Of a DNA stretch of 64,000 bases, positions 1-9,939 are shown in pieces. The stretch lies in NCBI GenBank assembly GCA_030220185.1, contig JASPKZ010004560.1:372001-436000 (forward strand). The letters are read 5' to 3'. Below the pieces are notes generated by a model. The model did no database searches, was not told the origin of the DNA, and was given only the letters and a program-made list of their open reading frames with translations. The position numbers and the translations under genes were made by a program. Origin of the DNA: Diploptera punctata. Lineage: Eukaryota > Arthropoda > Insecta > Blattodea > Blaberidae. Each line of letters begins with the position of its first letter. Positions within the stretch are counted from its first letter, which is position 1.

Positions 1-270
1 AATTTATAAACAGGTTTACAATGTAATAAAACATCTTCCTGTGCCCAAAGCTTTTTACACCTTTATCTTCTTTATTCATTCTTCTCTATCTTCCCATTCC
101 AATTGTTCCAGACCTATCTCCCTCATACCTCTTCTTACATCATCCATCCATTTAAATCTAGGTCGACCTCTCTTTCCTTTCCAGGTGGAATCCATTCTAA
201 AGCTTGTCTGGGCAATATTTCTAGTTGTCTGTATCTCACAAAATCTATTATAGAATTTTGGACTTTCATT
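1..270 (-). mobile_element. LINE 3' fragment (RTE-like C-terminal domain)
   Basis: Read on the minus strand this encodes the tail of a non-LTR retrotransposon polyprotein. Visible pieces are WKGKRGRPRFKWMDDVRRG and REIGLEQLEWEDREEW, the basic GRPR-x-W-D-V signature that follows the RT and cysteine/histidine region in RTE-like LINEs. The element is 5'-truncated and runs off the left window edge at its 3' side. A close relative lies at 31320-31600 in the same orientation. No catalytic RT motif survives here, so it is a dead fragment. Confidence 0.75.
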
Positions 271-360
271 AATGATGATAATAATAATAATAATAATTAT
301 AATGATAATAATAATAATCATGATAATAATAAATAACAATTGTAGTAATAATAATAATAA
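271..360. repeat. (AAT)n/(GAT)n microsatellite
   Basis: Imperfect AAT/GAT array lying between two LINE fragments on the same strand; the run is broken by ATT, CAT and GTAGT variants, so it is old. Confidence 0.9.
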
Positions 361-1125
361 CTCACTGGCACTATCGAACTTTTAGGTTCATGGACGCGCG
401 GACATAAGCTCTCCATACATTCCTATCTTGAGCTAATGTTTTCCAATCATCCCCTGTATAATCTACTTCCCTCAAATCATGGTTGATGTTATTCTCCCAA
501 CTTATTCTTGGTTTACCAACTGGAAGTTTCCCTCTGGTTTTCCTATACGAAGCTTCCATGCCCCTCTTACATTCCCCATTCATGTTACGTGTCCTGCCCA
601 TCGCAGTCTACGAGACTTAACAGATCTTATTATATCCAGTTTCTTATAAAGATCACGTAGTTCACTGTTATGAAGTCTTTTCCATTCAACTGTCTGTTCA
701 TCTCTCTTTGGTCCTAAAATTTTCCTAAAAACTTCATTCTGAAATTCTCGTAATATTTCCTCCTCCCTTAAAGTAAGTGTTCATGTTTTGCATCCATATA
801 ATATAACTGGCATAATAACTATTTTATACATCTTCTGTTTAATTTTTTTTAGAAAAGTTGGGGCGACCAGAGTCCTTGTAATGCATAATAGCATGCATTT
901 CCAGAATTGAGACTATGTTTAATTTATTTGTACATCTCATTCCTATTTGTAATTATTGTTCGTAGGTATTTGAATTCAGCCATTGCTTCAAAATGTCCCT
1001 CATTTGTCATTAACTGTCTATTTCCATTTTATAACGCATTTCTATGTGTGAACATATATTTAATTTTACTTTGAACCCCAATTTCTTAAAGTTATTCAAT
1101 AGAGTGTGTGTGTTGGCCCTTAAAA
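361..1125 (-). mobile_element. LINE-A 3' fragment
   Basis: Minus-strand copy of the most abundant LINE of this window (LINE-A). The 3' terminus is at the left, with the hallmark CACTGGCACTATCGAAC. Encoded pieces include NINHDLREVDYTGDDWKT and LAQDRNVWRAYVRA, the C-terminal part that follows the YGCETW and RRLRWAGHV motifs seen in better copies. The reading frame is broken by several indels, and the copy is truncated upstream near the KLGLEVNINKTKY region. It is a pseudogenic retroposed fragment. Confidence 0.85.
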
Positions 1126-1639
1126 TTACCAAATGGGACAAAAAGTTAATTTCGTGCCATGTTTCATCCTTATTCATATTTATTAAATCAAGGCCTACGA
1201 ATGCATGAAAGGGAACGACATAGACAAAATCCAAACACAAATGATTGAGATAATTAACACGAACGATAGTACTGGAAGGATACTTGTCATTTAACACATG
1301 GTTTCAGTAATTCTGCAAACCTTTTACGACGTTAAAAGGGGACTATCTGTAGTTTGGAAAATATAATGCACAGTGGACACTCTTACAAAGCAGTGAGCTT
1401 CTGCCAGCCATTCGTTGCCAGCTCTTGTGCTGTCCGTTACAGACGGACAAAGCCACGTTATCAAAGCTGCTATTCAAAACGCTTTAATAAATGTCCCTAG
1501 TTTTCCCTTCATAATTTTCAATTTCATAGTTTATACCATCAAAAGCTAAACCGTGGCCATAAAAGTATTTCCATGTCCAATTTAAGCTGCTTTTAAATCA
1601 TATTTTTATTAGATTTACAACAATTTTGAATCAATTTCT
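1126..1639. other. Unassigned AT-rich spacer
   Basis: No convincing ORF, RNA gene or recognised repeat. The stretch ends where pyrimidine-rich sequence begins. Confidence 0.5.
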
Positions 1640-3005
1640 TTAATTTCTATCTCTCTTTTCCTGTGCTTTCACTCCACCTCTTGCTTTCTCTTTCTCTGTT
1701 TCTCGCTCTATCTCACGCTTACTCTCTTTCTTTCCTTCTCTCTTTGTTTTCTCTCCCTTTCTTCCTCTTTCTTGTCATTTTCTCTTTATGTCTTTATCTG
1801 TGTCTTTTACTTTTCGTTTCTTATCTTTATTTGGTCCACCGCTGTGGTCTCGAGGTAGCGTGCTGCCTTGTCACGCAGCGGGCCCGGGTTCGATCCCCGG
1901 TCGGGGCAGTTTTTCTGGGTGAGGTTTTTATCGGGGTTTTTCCTCACCTGTAAGACAAATGTCAGGAAAACTTTAAGGCCCAAACGGTCCCCGAACTCAT
2001 ATGACCATCATCATCATCATCCTTATCATTATCAGCATCATCATTATCATCCTTCACCGGTGTGGAAAGCAACGGGAAGCTACCATATCTACACTTCCCT
2101 AGTAAAGCTGCAAACATAGCATGAAAATGCTATGATTGCAGTGAAGGGCCTGCCCTCAGGCAGAATTAATATGTATTGATATTTATTTGTCTCTCTGCCT
2201 TACTGTCTCATTTATTTTACTCTCTTTGTCTTTTTTGAGTCATGTTTATGTCTTTAACTTTCCCTCTGTCTTCGTATTCTTTACGTCTTTCTTTCTCCCT
2301 ATGTCTTTATTTAACTCTATGTCCTACTCAGTGTCTTTATTTTTCTCGCTTTTCATTTTCTTTCTCTGTGTTTCTTTCTCTCTCTGCCTTTTGCCCTCTT
2401 TCCTTTTTCTTTCTCTGCCTTTCTTTCCCTCTCTGTCTTTTTCTGTCTCTTTCTCTCACTTTCCCTCTTTTTTGTTATTCTTTTTTTACTTTCTATGATT
2501 TTTCTCTCTCTATCTTCATTATCTCTTTATCCTTGTTTGTTTTTCATTCTCTTTCTTTTCTTTGTCTTTATCTTTTTACATTCTCTGACTTTCTCTTTTG
2601 TTATTCTTCCTCTGCCTTTCTTTCTTTATATTTATTTATATATCTATTTTTTCTGTGTCCTTATCTCTCTTTTATTTTTCTTTCTCTGACTCTTTTTCTC
2701 CGTGTCTTTTTTCTCTCTGAATTTATTTTTCCTCTGTCCTTCTCGCCGTTTCTCTTCCTTAATCTTTTATTTTTCCTTCTCTAACTTTACCTCTTCATCT
2801 TTCTTTCTGTCTCGTCTTTCACTCTCTCTTTATTTCTCTGTCTTTATTTTTATCCATACCCTACTCTTTGCCTTTTTTTCTCTTCTACTTTCTCTTTTCT
2901 TTTTTCTTTATCTGTATATTTTTCCATTTGTATTTCATCGTTTCTCTCTCTGCCTTTCTATTTGTCTCTGTCTTTCTTTCTCTCTTTTTTTTTCTTTCTC
3001 TCTGT
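1640..3005 (+). repeat. Long polypyrimidine (TCTTT/CTCTCT) tract, split by a SINE
   Basis: About 1 kb of almost pure C/T on the plus strand, built from irregular TCTTT, CTCTCT and TTTCT words, in two blocks (1640-1830 and 2190-3005). A SINE sits between them. All six frames are open in places only because of the base bias, so Leu/Phe/Ser-rich open frames here are artefacts. Mirror-symmetric stretches could adopt triplex (H-DNA) form; that is inference. Confidence 0.85.
1833..2175 (+). mobile_element. SINE-1 (tRNA-derived), full copy
   Basis: tRNA-like head starting TCCACCGCTGTGG, with a good B box GGTTCGATCCC at 1887-1897, then a conserved body with CATCAT runs and the tail word GCAGAATTA. 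The insertion sits in the polypyrimidine tract and is flanked by similar 13-14 base words (TTATCTTTATTTG and TTGATATTTATTTG), an imperfect target duplication. Frames encoding His runs are not genes. Other copies lie at 6721, 13948 and, inverted and decayed, at 3258 and 13546. Confidence 0.85.
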
Positions 3006-3257
3006 AAAGATTAACTTCTTCCTTTGTATGTACCCTTACGGGCTTTACGCCAAAAGAAGCTTTTAGTGACATGGCCTGACAGGAGAGGATTTGTAATCTC
3101 TGAACTACACACACATATCTTACTGGACATGGGCATAGGGGGTTCTCCAGGTAAGCGAACAGCTCAATCCCGGAACTACCTCCGAGGAAATATGAACATT
3201 GGTACAAGACACGCCATTCACTCCTACATTAATATTTAACAAGTTGAATATTATAGG
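3006..3257. other. Unassigned unique-looking segment
   Basis: A plus-strand open frame of about 70 codons (from 3024) crosses this segment, but it has no recognisable motif and no support from context. I do not call it a gene. Confidence 0.4.
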
Positions 3258-3405
3258 ATGATTGTGATGATCAAATAGGTTCGGGAATTATTTGGACCTT
3301 AAAGTTTTCAGACATTTGTCTTACAGGTGTGGAAAAAACTCGAAACAAATCTTACCATATCCCGAGCAGAGATTGAAACCGGGCCCGCTGCGTGAAAAAA
3401 ATACG
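3258..3405 (-). mobile_element. SINE-1 fragment, decayed
   Basis: Inverted partial SINE-1. It retains the complement of the ACCTGTAAGACAAATGTC body word and of the CGCAGCGGGCCCGG head, with deletions between them. Confidence 0.7.
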
Positions 3406-3840
3406 TTACCATATTTAGTGATGGACTAATTTATTTCATTTTGATTTTCAAAATCTTGTCAATTCGTATCCAACATAGGCTATATATTTTGTTGCTTCAA
3501 GATTACTTACAGGCGCCCTAACATCCTAGTAGCGACTTTCACTTACTAATATACACAAAATTCATGTCAATTAATTTTAGATTATTTAAAACAAATTATA
3601 TTTCATTTTGAACTTGGCTATTTATTTTTACCAATTATAATTTACTGCATGTACTGAGTAATTATATTTTTCTGCTAACTAATTTACCTTATTGAAATAT
3701 TTTCCCTTCGCAATTAACCATTACTCTGAATCATAAATTGTATTTGCTAATTAAATCCAGTGATTGAGTTATGTATTAATGTATTTTTTGTAAACTTTAA
3801 TCAGTTGTAATAAATTAGAACTGAAATTACAACTCACATT
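3406..3840. other. AT-rich spacer
   Basis: AT-rich sequence with no ORF or repeat that I recognise. Confidence 0.5.
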
Positions 3841-3958
3841 TTCTCCAAGGAACAAGTCCTCCGGGAGGGTTTTTAAGCCGTGAGTCCCGAGTCCGAATAT
3901 TTTCACGCTCGTAAAAGATATTTAAGTCTGAATGAAGAGATATCTAAGCAAAATTTAG
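3841..3958 (+). mobile_element. SINE-4 body fragment
   Basis: Shares the CTCCGGGAGGG and TCCCGAGTC words and their spacing with the fuller SINE-4 at 51985-52385. The tRNA-like head is missing. Confidence 0.65.
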
Positions 3959-4204
3959 TAATATTTTATTTTGCCTACTAAATGTCTCATTGAGTCGGTA
4001 TGTTGACAACATAACATTCATGATAGGCTATCTGTAGGCAAATAAGAGTAACTAAATTAACAAAGGAGTAGACTAAGGCACAACATTGGGCTGTTACGTC
4101 ATTTTAGATGTAGACATCTCACAAGTAGTAAAGAAGTTATTAAAAATTCACATATTGATATAAAGGCAAACACATTCTTCTGAAATATATATATTAGTAT
4201 TCCT

Positions 4205-4445
4205 TAAAAAATGTTATGGGATACTATAGACAATTCTAACATTACCAAAAAATTAATAGAAGCTATAAAAGCATTATACAAAGGATCTATTTCGAAAATA
4301 AAAGTTGGAAATCATATAACGAGGGATTTACTATTACAAAAGGTTTAAGGTAGGGTTGCAGTTTATCTCCAACTCTATTCAAAATTTATCTCGAAAGAGT
4401 ACTAAGAGACTGGAAGAAAAAATGTCAAAAAAATTGGCAAACTGA
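4205..4445 (+). mobile_element. LINE RT fragment (LINE-C/D type)
   Basis: The plus strand encodes ITKKLIEAIKALYKG followed, after a frame change, by a decayed G-L-R-x-G-CSLSPTLFKIYLE block, which is RT motif B of a LINE. Motif A and the catalytic ADD box are absent, so the fragment is internal and dead. Confidence 0.65.
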
Positions 4446-4504
4446 TAGAGTTAAGGGCGAAGTTCTTTATCTTCCACTTTTCCTGCAAAGCAAGATATAG
4501 CTAC

Positions 4505-5515
4505 AAACTAACTTACTGTCATTATCAAACCCATAAGTTCAGAGTCGCACAGGCATAAGCTCTTTATACATCATTATCCTGAGCTATTTTTTTTTCCAAT
4601 CATCCCCTGTATAATTTACTTCACTCAAACCATAGTTAATATTATTCTCCCATCTCATTCTTGGCTTACCTATTGGTCATTTCCTCTCTGATTTTCCTAC
4701 GAGAAGCTTCCATACCCCCCTTTTTTTCATTTTTCCATTCGTGACACATTTTCCTATCCATCGATTTAGTTTCTATAATTCAAAGTTATGGTAATGATTT
4801 TTTTAAAAATTATTCTAGAGTACTAAAATGTTAGTAGTTATTTTTTCATTCGTTTTTTTTGTTCCTTTATGTTTTATGTTGAACTATTGAATTATTCAAG
4901 CTATAATTTCTATTGTTATTTTTGGTTTTAAATTAGTATATTAACTGATCTTTTAATATAATGTTTCCTATGAAGATCATGTAGCTCACTATTAAGTATT
5001 CTTGTGAATTATTGATTTATTGTCTATAATTTTTATTACTATTTTTATATTTATATTTTTATACCCTTATTATTATTGTTGAGGAGGTTTAGGTTATATT
5101 TTTGGCTATGACTATATATCTTTCGGTCTAGCTCACTATTAAGTATTCTTCTCCATTCGCCTGTCTGTTCATCTCTCTTTGGTCCTAAATTTTCCTAAGA
5201 ACTTTATTATCAGATACTCATAATCTTTTCTCCCTCCTTAAAACATGAGTTCATGTTCCACATCCATATAACTGGGAAAATAACAATTTCATACATTTTC
5301 AGTTTTTTTAGAGATATTGAGACCACAAGAGTCTCTGTATTACATAATAGCACGCGTTTCCAGAATTGAGCCTATGTTTAATTGCTTTGTGCATCTCATT
5401 CCTGTTTGTAATTACTATTCCTAGGTATTTTATATTCAGTCACTTTTTTCAAAATTGCCCTCTTTGTCATTAACTGTATTTCTATGTGAGAACACATATT
5501 TAATTTTATTGATGT
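4505..5515 (-). mobile_element. LINE-A 3' fragment, heavily decayed
   Basis: Minus-strand LINE-A tail recognised by the complements of GCTCAGGATA, GATGAACAGACAGGCGAATGG and the AAATACCTAGGAA region. The order is disturbed: about 350 bases of unrelated AT-rich sequence (roughly 4770-5115) interrupt it, and the GTAGCTCACTATTAAGTATTC segment is present on both sides, so an insertion or local duplication has occurred. No open frame remains. Confidence 0.7.
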
Positions 5516-6235
5516 TTCTTTCTGCATCAATTCACTATAAGATGTAGATGCATTGGATAAAGAACAAAAATATTAAATAGTGGACATTTTAAATTTAAAT
5601 TTCTACTTTCCATAATCCCTAAATGATAAATAATAAATTTACAATTATATTTACATGAGTAACTTAATTTTGTCTCCATTATTGTTTGGTTGAGGAAATC
5701 CGCAAAATTGTAAGAAGTCCTAAATAAATAAATAAATAAATAAAATAAATGTAAAGTTGTATTTTATAGGATACCTTGCCAATTCAAGAGATAAAGACCT
5801 CATGGATCATATAGGATGGAAAAGGACTTAAGAAGGTAGACAAAGAGCAGTAAGGGACTTAGACATAAGAAGTTTAATCTCAGGTTGTCTCTCTGTATGA
5901 AAGACACAAAATGGCGGTGGAGTGTACCTTTTATTCAGTGTCTTATTATTAGAGAGTAGGTTTATAAATGACTGCAGAGATGAACAGTTGAAGTGACTGG
6001 GACCGTAAAATCGATGTTTGCCTCTCTCACTGCAGCGTCTTTTGTGACGCACCACAACACTCTAATATTTCATACGACACCAAGCTTGCTAATTCACATC
6101 AAATATAATGGCTACCCACTGCGCATGTGCAGCCAAAACATTATGCATAATGAAAACGTTCTCTAATTCACTTTGAAGGTGTAACAGTACTACCAACTCT
6201 CCCGCATTTAGCTCAATATGACCAGAGCTAGTACC
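5516..6235. other. Spacer without recognisable gene
   Basis: Contains a short (AAAT)n run near 5725 and a 75-codon minus-strand open frame (5828-6055) without any motif I recognise. Nothing else is supportable. Confidence 0.45.
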
Positions 6236-6530
6236 TTCATCCCATCTCCTAGCCAAGTTCCAGTTGTACTGTAAACAAACTTGCATAAGATATTACTCCG
6301 TCGACTCCGTATATTGGGGGAACCGTGGTGCTACTTTTACCCGCAATATGATTGAATTCTGTAAGGAAATGTCATTGCTAGAAACATTTTTCTTTGGTTA
6401 TATCGTATTTTGCGGAAAAAAATAATACTGAATTCAAGATAAAGACGGTAACTTCCTTTTCTTAATTATTTACAACGAATTATATATGGACCTACTGAAT
6501 CAGGAGTTTATGTTCTTTTCCATGATGTCG

Positions 6531-6540
<10 letters not shown>
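6236..6540 (-). repeat. Dispersed repeat shared with 29560-29915
   Basis: The block GTAAAAGTAGCACCACGGTT, a preceding TCAATCATAT and a downstream TGCAAGTTTGTT are shared with 29790-29870 in opposite orientation, and an ATCGACATCATGGAAAA word recurs at a similar distance. This is a two-copy dispersed repeat of unknown class. Confidence 0.6.

Positions 6541-6592
<52 letters not shown>
6532..6592. repeat. (TA)n microsatellite
   Basis: About 60 bases of TA with one TTA interruption, abutting a tRNA-like repeat on its right. Confidence 0.95.
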
Positions 6593-6668
6593 ACGTACAG
6601 AGTTTAGAGACTCTGGTTCAAATCCTGATTCAAGCATTCATTTTCCTTTTCATATCATATCATATATG
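6593..6668 (+). repeat. tRNA-like repeat (SINE-5), 3' half
   Basis: GAGTTTAGAGACTCTGGTTC followed by AAATCCTGATTCAAGCATTC is the anticodon-to-acceptor half of the SINE-5 tRNA-like unit, whose fuller copies are at 8262 and 8497. It is sandwiched between two (TA)n tracts. Confidence 0.65.
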
Positions 6669-6672
6669 TGTA

Positions 6673-6675
<3 letters not shown>

Positions 6676-6720
<45 letters not shown>
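6676..6720. repeat. (TA)n microsatellite
   Basis: TA array directly 5' of a SINE-1 copy. Confidence 0.95.
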
Positions 6721-6723
<3 letters not shown>

Positions 6724-7046
6724 ACCGCTGTGGTCTCGAGGTAGCGTGCTGCCTTGTCACGCAGCGGGCCCGGGTTCGATCCCCGATCGGGGCAGTTTTT
6801 CTGGGTGAAGTTTTTATCGGGGTTTTTCCTCACCTGTAAGACAAATGTCAGGAAAACGTTAAGGCCCAAACGGTCCCCGAAATCATATGGCCATCATCAT
6901 CATCCTTATCATCATCATCATCTTTCACCGGTGTGGAAAGCAACGGGAAGCTACCACACCTACAATTCCCTAGTAAATCTGCAAGCATAGCATGACAATG
7001 CTATGATTGCAGTGAAGGACCTGCCTTCGGGCAGAATTACTATGGA
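6721..7046 (+). mobile_element. SINE-1, full copy
   Basis: Near-identical to the 1833 copy over head, body, CATCAT run and GCAGAATTACTATGG tail. The B box GGTTCGATCCC is intact. It is inserted into or beside TA-rich DNA, so a target duplication cannot be told from the microsatellite. Confidence 0.85.
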
Positions 7047-7057
7047 TGGATATATAT

Positions 7058-7086
7058 AAGAATGCTTGAATCAGGATTTGAACCCG

Positions 7087-7139
<53 letters not shown>

Positions 7140-7260
7140 GAAAAGAAAAATGAATGCTTGAATCAGGATTTGAACCCGAGTCTCTAAACTCTGTATGTTT
7201 AGCACTCTAACCAACTAAGTTACTCAAGTATTCCAACACAAACATACATTTTTCTTATAT
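7058..7260 (-). repeat. Two tandem SINE-5 tRNA-like units (minus) with (TC)n
   Basis: The complement of GGGTTCAAATCCTGATTCAA (B-box region) occurs twice (near 7070 and 7160), separated by a (TC)n run at 7090-7123 and a (TA)n. The right unit extends through the anticodon-like arm and the complement of TAGTTGGTTAGAG. Acceptor-like arms are partly preserved, but the anticodon-like loop is not canonical. Confidence 0.65.
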
Positions 7261-7272
7261 ATGTAGAATTCT

Positions 7273-7273
<1 letters not shown>

Positions 7274-7308
<35 letters not shown>
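7274..7308. repeat. (TA)n microsatellite
   Basis: TA array on the left of a short LINE 3' end. Confidence 0.95.
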
Positions 7309-7312
<4 letters not shown>

Positions 7313-7314
<2 letters not shown>

Positions 7315-7529
7315 GTAGTAGTAGTAGGACTTTATTAGACAAAAAGTAAGCTATTTACAATATTATTTACAAATATGGGTCGCACGGGCAGTAAGCCGTA
7401 CGTGCTGTTGACAGTCCGTTACAATAAAGTAATAATTGGTACTAGTGTAAAGAAAAATAAACAAAAACAGCAATAACATTACAATTACATAAAGAAAACA
7501 CAATAAAAATATTACAATTAAATAATAAC

Positions 7530-7532
<3 letters not shown>
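7313..7532 (-). mobile_element. CR1-like LINE 3' end
   Basis: Begins with a (TAG)n tail, then the complement of GTCTAATAAAGTCC and of a GTACGGCTTACTGCC element, like the 3' ends of the CR1-like LINE copies elsewhere in the window (a short GC-rich palindrome just before a short-repeat tail). Only 3' UTR is present. Confidence 0.5.

Positions 7533-7576
<44 letters not shown>
7533..7576. repeat. (TA)n microsatellite
   Basis: TA array at the boundary between two LINE fragments. Confidence 0.95.
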
Positions 7577-7577
<1 letters not shown>

Positions 7578-7580
<3 letters not shown>

Positions 7581-8006
7581 TGTAGTTGAATAGTCAGAAG
7601 TACTGTCACATGAAGTTGAAGCATAGAAATTCAACGAAAACTTATGTCGATAAAAATTAATTTCTTGAGGAGAGCAGCAAGATGTTCAAAATTGGTACAA
7701 ATATGAAATAAAGTCGTACGACACAACATTGAATACTAAATATTCAATACTGGATTATATAAGATACAAGAAACTAAATTGCTATGGGCATGTATGACGA
7801 ATACAAGAAGAAAGGTTACCCAGAAAAAACATTGGAATGGTGTTCATCAAAACGAAAAAAGAAAGGAGACCTCTAAACTTATGGTTGTAAAAAATAAGAA
7901 CTGGAATTAGAACAAGAGGACTGGATGTTATGGAGTGGATGGATAGGGACTAGAGGAGAGGAAAGAAAGAAAGATGTGTAAACATTGAAAATCTGTATAA
8001 ATATAA
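7578..8006 (+). mobile_element. LINE-C 3' fragment
   Basis: Decayed C-terminal region of LINE-C: traces of VRSTVT, FLRRAARCS, a YIRYKKLNCYGHV-like stretch and the terminal TERCVNIENLYK. Compare 54396-54900 and 61290-61850. Many indels; ends in an (ATT)n tail. Confidence 0.7.
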
Positions 8007-8019
8007 ATTATTATTATCA

Positions 8020-8094
<75 letters not shown>
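8007..8094. repeat. (ATT)n microsatellite at LINE-C tail
   Basis: About 85 bases of ATT immediately after the LINE-C 3' terminus. Confidence 0.95.
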
Positions 8095-8097
<3 letters not shown>

Positions 8098-8170
8098 TTT
8101 CTCTTCCCTTAAAGTAAGAGTCCATGTTCCGCATCTATATAGTATAACTGCTAGCGTTATAACAATATTC
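8098..8170 (-). mobile_element. LINE-A internal scrap
   Basis: Complement of the YGCETWTLTLREE coding segment of LINE-A (CCTTAAAGTAAGAGTCCATG), truncated on both sides. Confidence 0.65.
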
Positions 8171-8242
8171 CCTGTAGTCAGAATTGAACCTATATATATG
8201 GATGTTATAACTATATTTTTAACATTTGGGAATGGCGGTAAA

Positions 8243-8384
8243 TATGATATGAAAAGAAAAATGAATGCTTGAGTCGGGATTTGAACCCGAGTCTCTAAAT
8301 TCTGTATGTTTAGCGCTCTAACCAACTGAGCTACTCAAGTTTTCCGACAAAAATGTACATTTTTCTTATATATGTAGTATTCTC
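8243..8384 (-). repeat. SINE-5 tRNA-like unit, left arm of an inverted pair
   Basis: On the minus strand: acceptor-like CTTGAG, A box TAGCTCAGTTGG, D arm GCTC/GAGC, an anticodon-like arm CTAAAC..ATTTAG, T arm CGGG-TTCAAAT-CCCG and 3' CTCAAGC. The shape is close to a tRNA, but the anticodon stem is one pair too long, so no amino acid is assigned. It faces the plus-strand unit at 8451-8596, forming roughly 140-base arms about 65 bases apart. Confidence 0.7.
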
Positions 8385-8450
8385 AATTTGTTTACCTGTT
8401 ATGCTGGCCACTAGATGTCAGTTGGATCGACTTCCCACTATCTCTTGTGT

Positions 8451-8596
8451 GAATTGAGAATACTACATATATATAAAGTGTATGTTTATGTTGGAATACT
8501 TCAGTAGCTCAGTTGGTTAGAGCGCTAAACGCACAGAGTTAAGAGACTCGGGGTCAAATCCCGACTCAAGCATTCATTTTTCTTTTCATATCATAT
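8451..8596 (+). repeat. SINE-5 tRNA-like unit, right arm of an inverted pair
   Basis: Plus-strand partner of 8243-8384. A box TAGCTCAGTTGG and B-box-like GGGTCAAATCCC are present, and it continues into ATTCATTTTTCTTTTCATATC, matching the outer end of the left arm. Confidence 0.7.
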
Positions 8597-8633
8597 ATAT
8601 ATAGTTGATATACAAGTGATCTTCTTGGTGATA

Positions 8634-8799
8634 AAATATTAAAATATACAGTCAATATGCCCAATTCACCAATTAATGTTTTAAAATGTTTAAAATATTG
8701 ACTCAGTCAATATCTGGTCTTGAGAATGACAGCTTGGCTGTCGAAACGTGTTGACCATTTTAAAACATTAACTGGTGAATTGGGCATATTGACTGTATA

Positions 8800-8810
<11 letters not shown>
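8634..8810. repeat. Inverted repeat enclosing a hammerhead-like stem-loop
   Basis: Arms 8634-8688 and 8756-8810 are near-perfect inverted copies (ACAGTCAATATGCCCAATTC and its complement). Between them lies GGTC (8716) - TTGAGAA - stem GACAG/CTGTC with loop CTTGG - GAAAC (8743) - GTGTT - GACC (8753). The order outer stem, CUGANGA-like box, stem-loop, GAAAC is that of type I hammerhead ribozymes, which are known from Penelope-like elements. The first box has two deviations, so activity is doubtful. No reverse transcriptase is seen nearby. Confidence 0.5.

Positions 8811-8832
<22 letters not shown>
8800..8832. repeat. (TA)n microsatellite
   Basis: TA run directly after the inverted repeat. Confidence 0.95.
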
Positions 8833-8836
<4 letters not shown>

Positions 8837-8887
8837 AAAGTTCTTTACGGAATCTCCTATAAAGTTGAGTTCACCAAACATATTTTT

Positions 8888-9557
8888 CATAAGTAATCTC
8901 ATGAGTGATTTCCAATTTATCTAGAGGATTTGGAAATCAAGAGTGGCATTTGTTAGGACTATTTAAATAATACAATTAAGCTGTTTACTAAAAAGTCACT
9001 ATCCGAATATAGTTACCGGTAGCCTATTTTAAAATATGTATATATTTAAAGTAAACGGCGGTGTTTGAAAAAATTCAGAAAGGTATGGTTATGCTTATTC
9101 ACTGCAACTTGATCATATTATTTATTGCCAAAAAGGATCCCAATCAGCGATAATCCACTAAGATCTCAATATTATAAGAATGCACCCTAGTGGAGAAAAA
9201 ATTAAACTCATCAAACTGTATATTACAGCCAACATTATATGTTATTAATTATTTTTTAAGAAAAACTTAGTAAAATCACTATTTAAAAACATAATTATTG
9301 AACACAGAATTGTCAAATGTATAATTCGGAGGAATCTGTTCATTATTTGCTATATTCAGCATATTTGTTGGAGAGTCAGTCATTGCAAAATAGTGCTCTG
9401 ACCTGTTCAGAATATTAACAATTAGTGACTTTCTTTATTTTGGTAAACAGAATTCGATAAATAGCTAAGCGAAACACGACTGTCATTGGTTGTAAAACAA
9501 AATTCATTGAAAAGTGATTTGTCATTGACTCCCATTTGGGGCATGAGTTTAATTAAG
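8888..9557 (+). repeat. G-family repeat, copy 1
   Basis: Starts CATAAGTAAT, runs through GATTTCCAATTT, ATGTAAACGGCG.., TTATTGCCAAAA and ends CCCATTTGGGGCATGAG. The class is unknown. Full copies (10153) carry a palindrome around GATTTCCAAATTATCGATAA and two ATTGG (inverted CCAAT) words near the right end. Apparent short proteins in this family follow the DNA conservation and are not supported as genes. Confidence 0.75.
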
Positions 9558-9939
9558 TCCATCTAAAGTACCAGTGTGATGATAACTGCATGACTAGATA
9601 AGTTGAAGACAAAATCTAATTGAAATTTAATAAGCTGTTCAATAGAAAATGTTACGTTAGTTCTAATATGTAATAATAGAAAGGAAATACTGTATGATTT
9701 TCAAGTATTATACCAATGTGTCTTCTTCTGTCAACCCTGGATGAAATAGGGGTTTTGTAATGAATGAAATTCTGTGCTGATTGGACAGGTACGACGTAGT
9801 GAAGACGAATGGAGTTCAATCCTTCGGGAATTAGAAGAGACATCTATTGACGGCTGTATTTTCAAAATAAACCTGATGAACTACTTTGACGACAATATAT
9901 TATCTCGATAGAAATCGATATTTGAAACCTTTCTAAAAC
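9558..9939. other. Unassigned spacer
   Basis: No recognised gene or repeat. A 63-codon minus-strand frame (9652-9843) has no motif. Confidence 0.45.

Noticed and set aside
1868..2119. His-run proteins starting MSRSGPGFDPRSGQF (also at 6754-6990)
   Set aside because: Lie entirely inside SINE-1; the frame is a by-product of the tRNA-like head and CAT repeats.
1663..3007. Long Leu/Phe/Ser-rich open frames (up to 180 codons)
   Set aside because: They are products of C/T-only composition; open in several frames at once and without protein-like residue mix.
8451..8596. Functional tRNA gene
   Set aside because: A and B boxes are present, but the anticodon stem/loop length is wrong, acceptor pairing is incomplete, and copies are dispersed and inverted.
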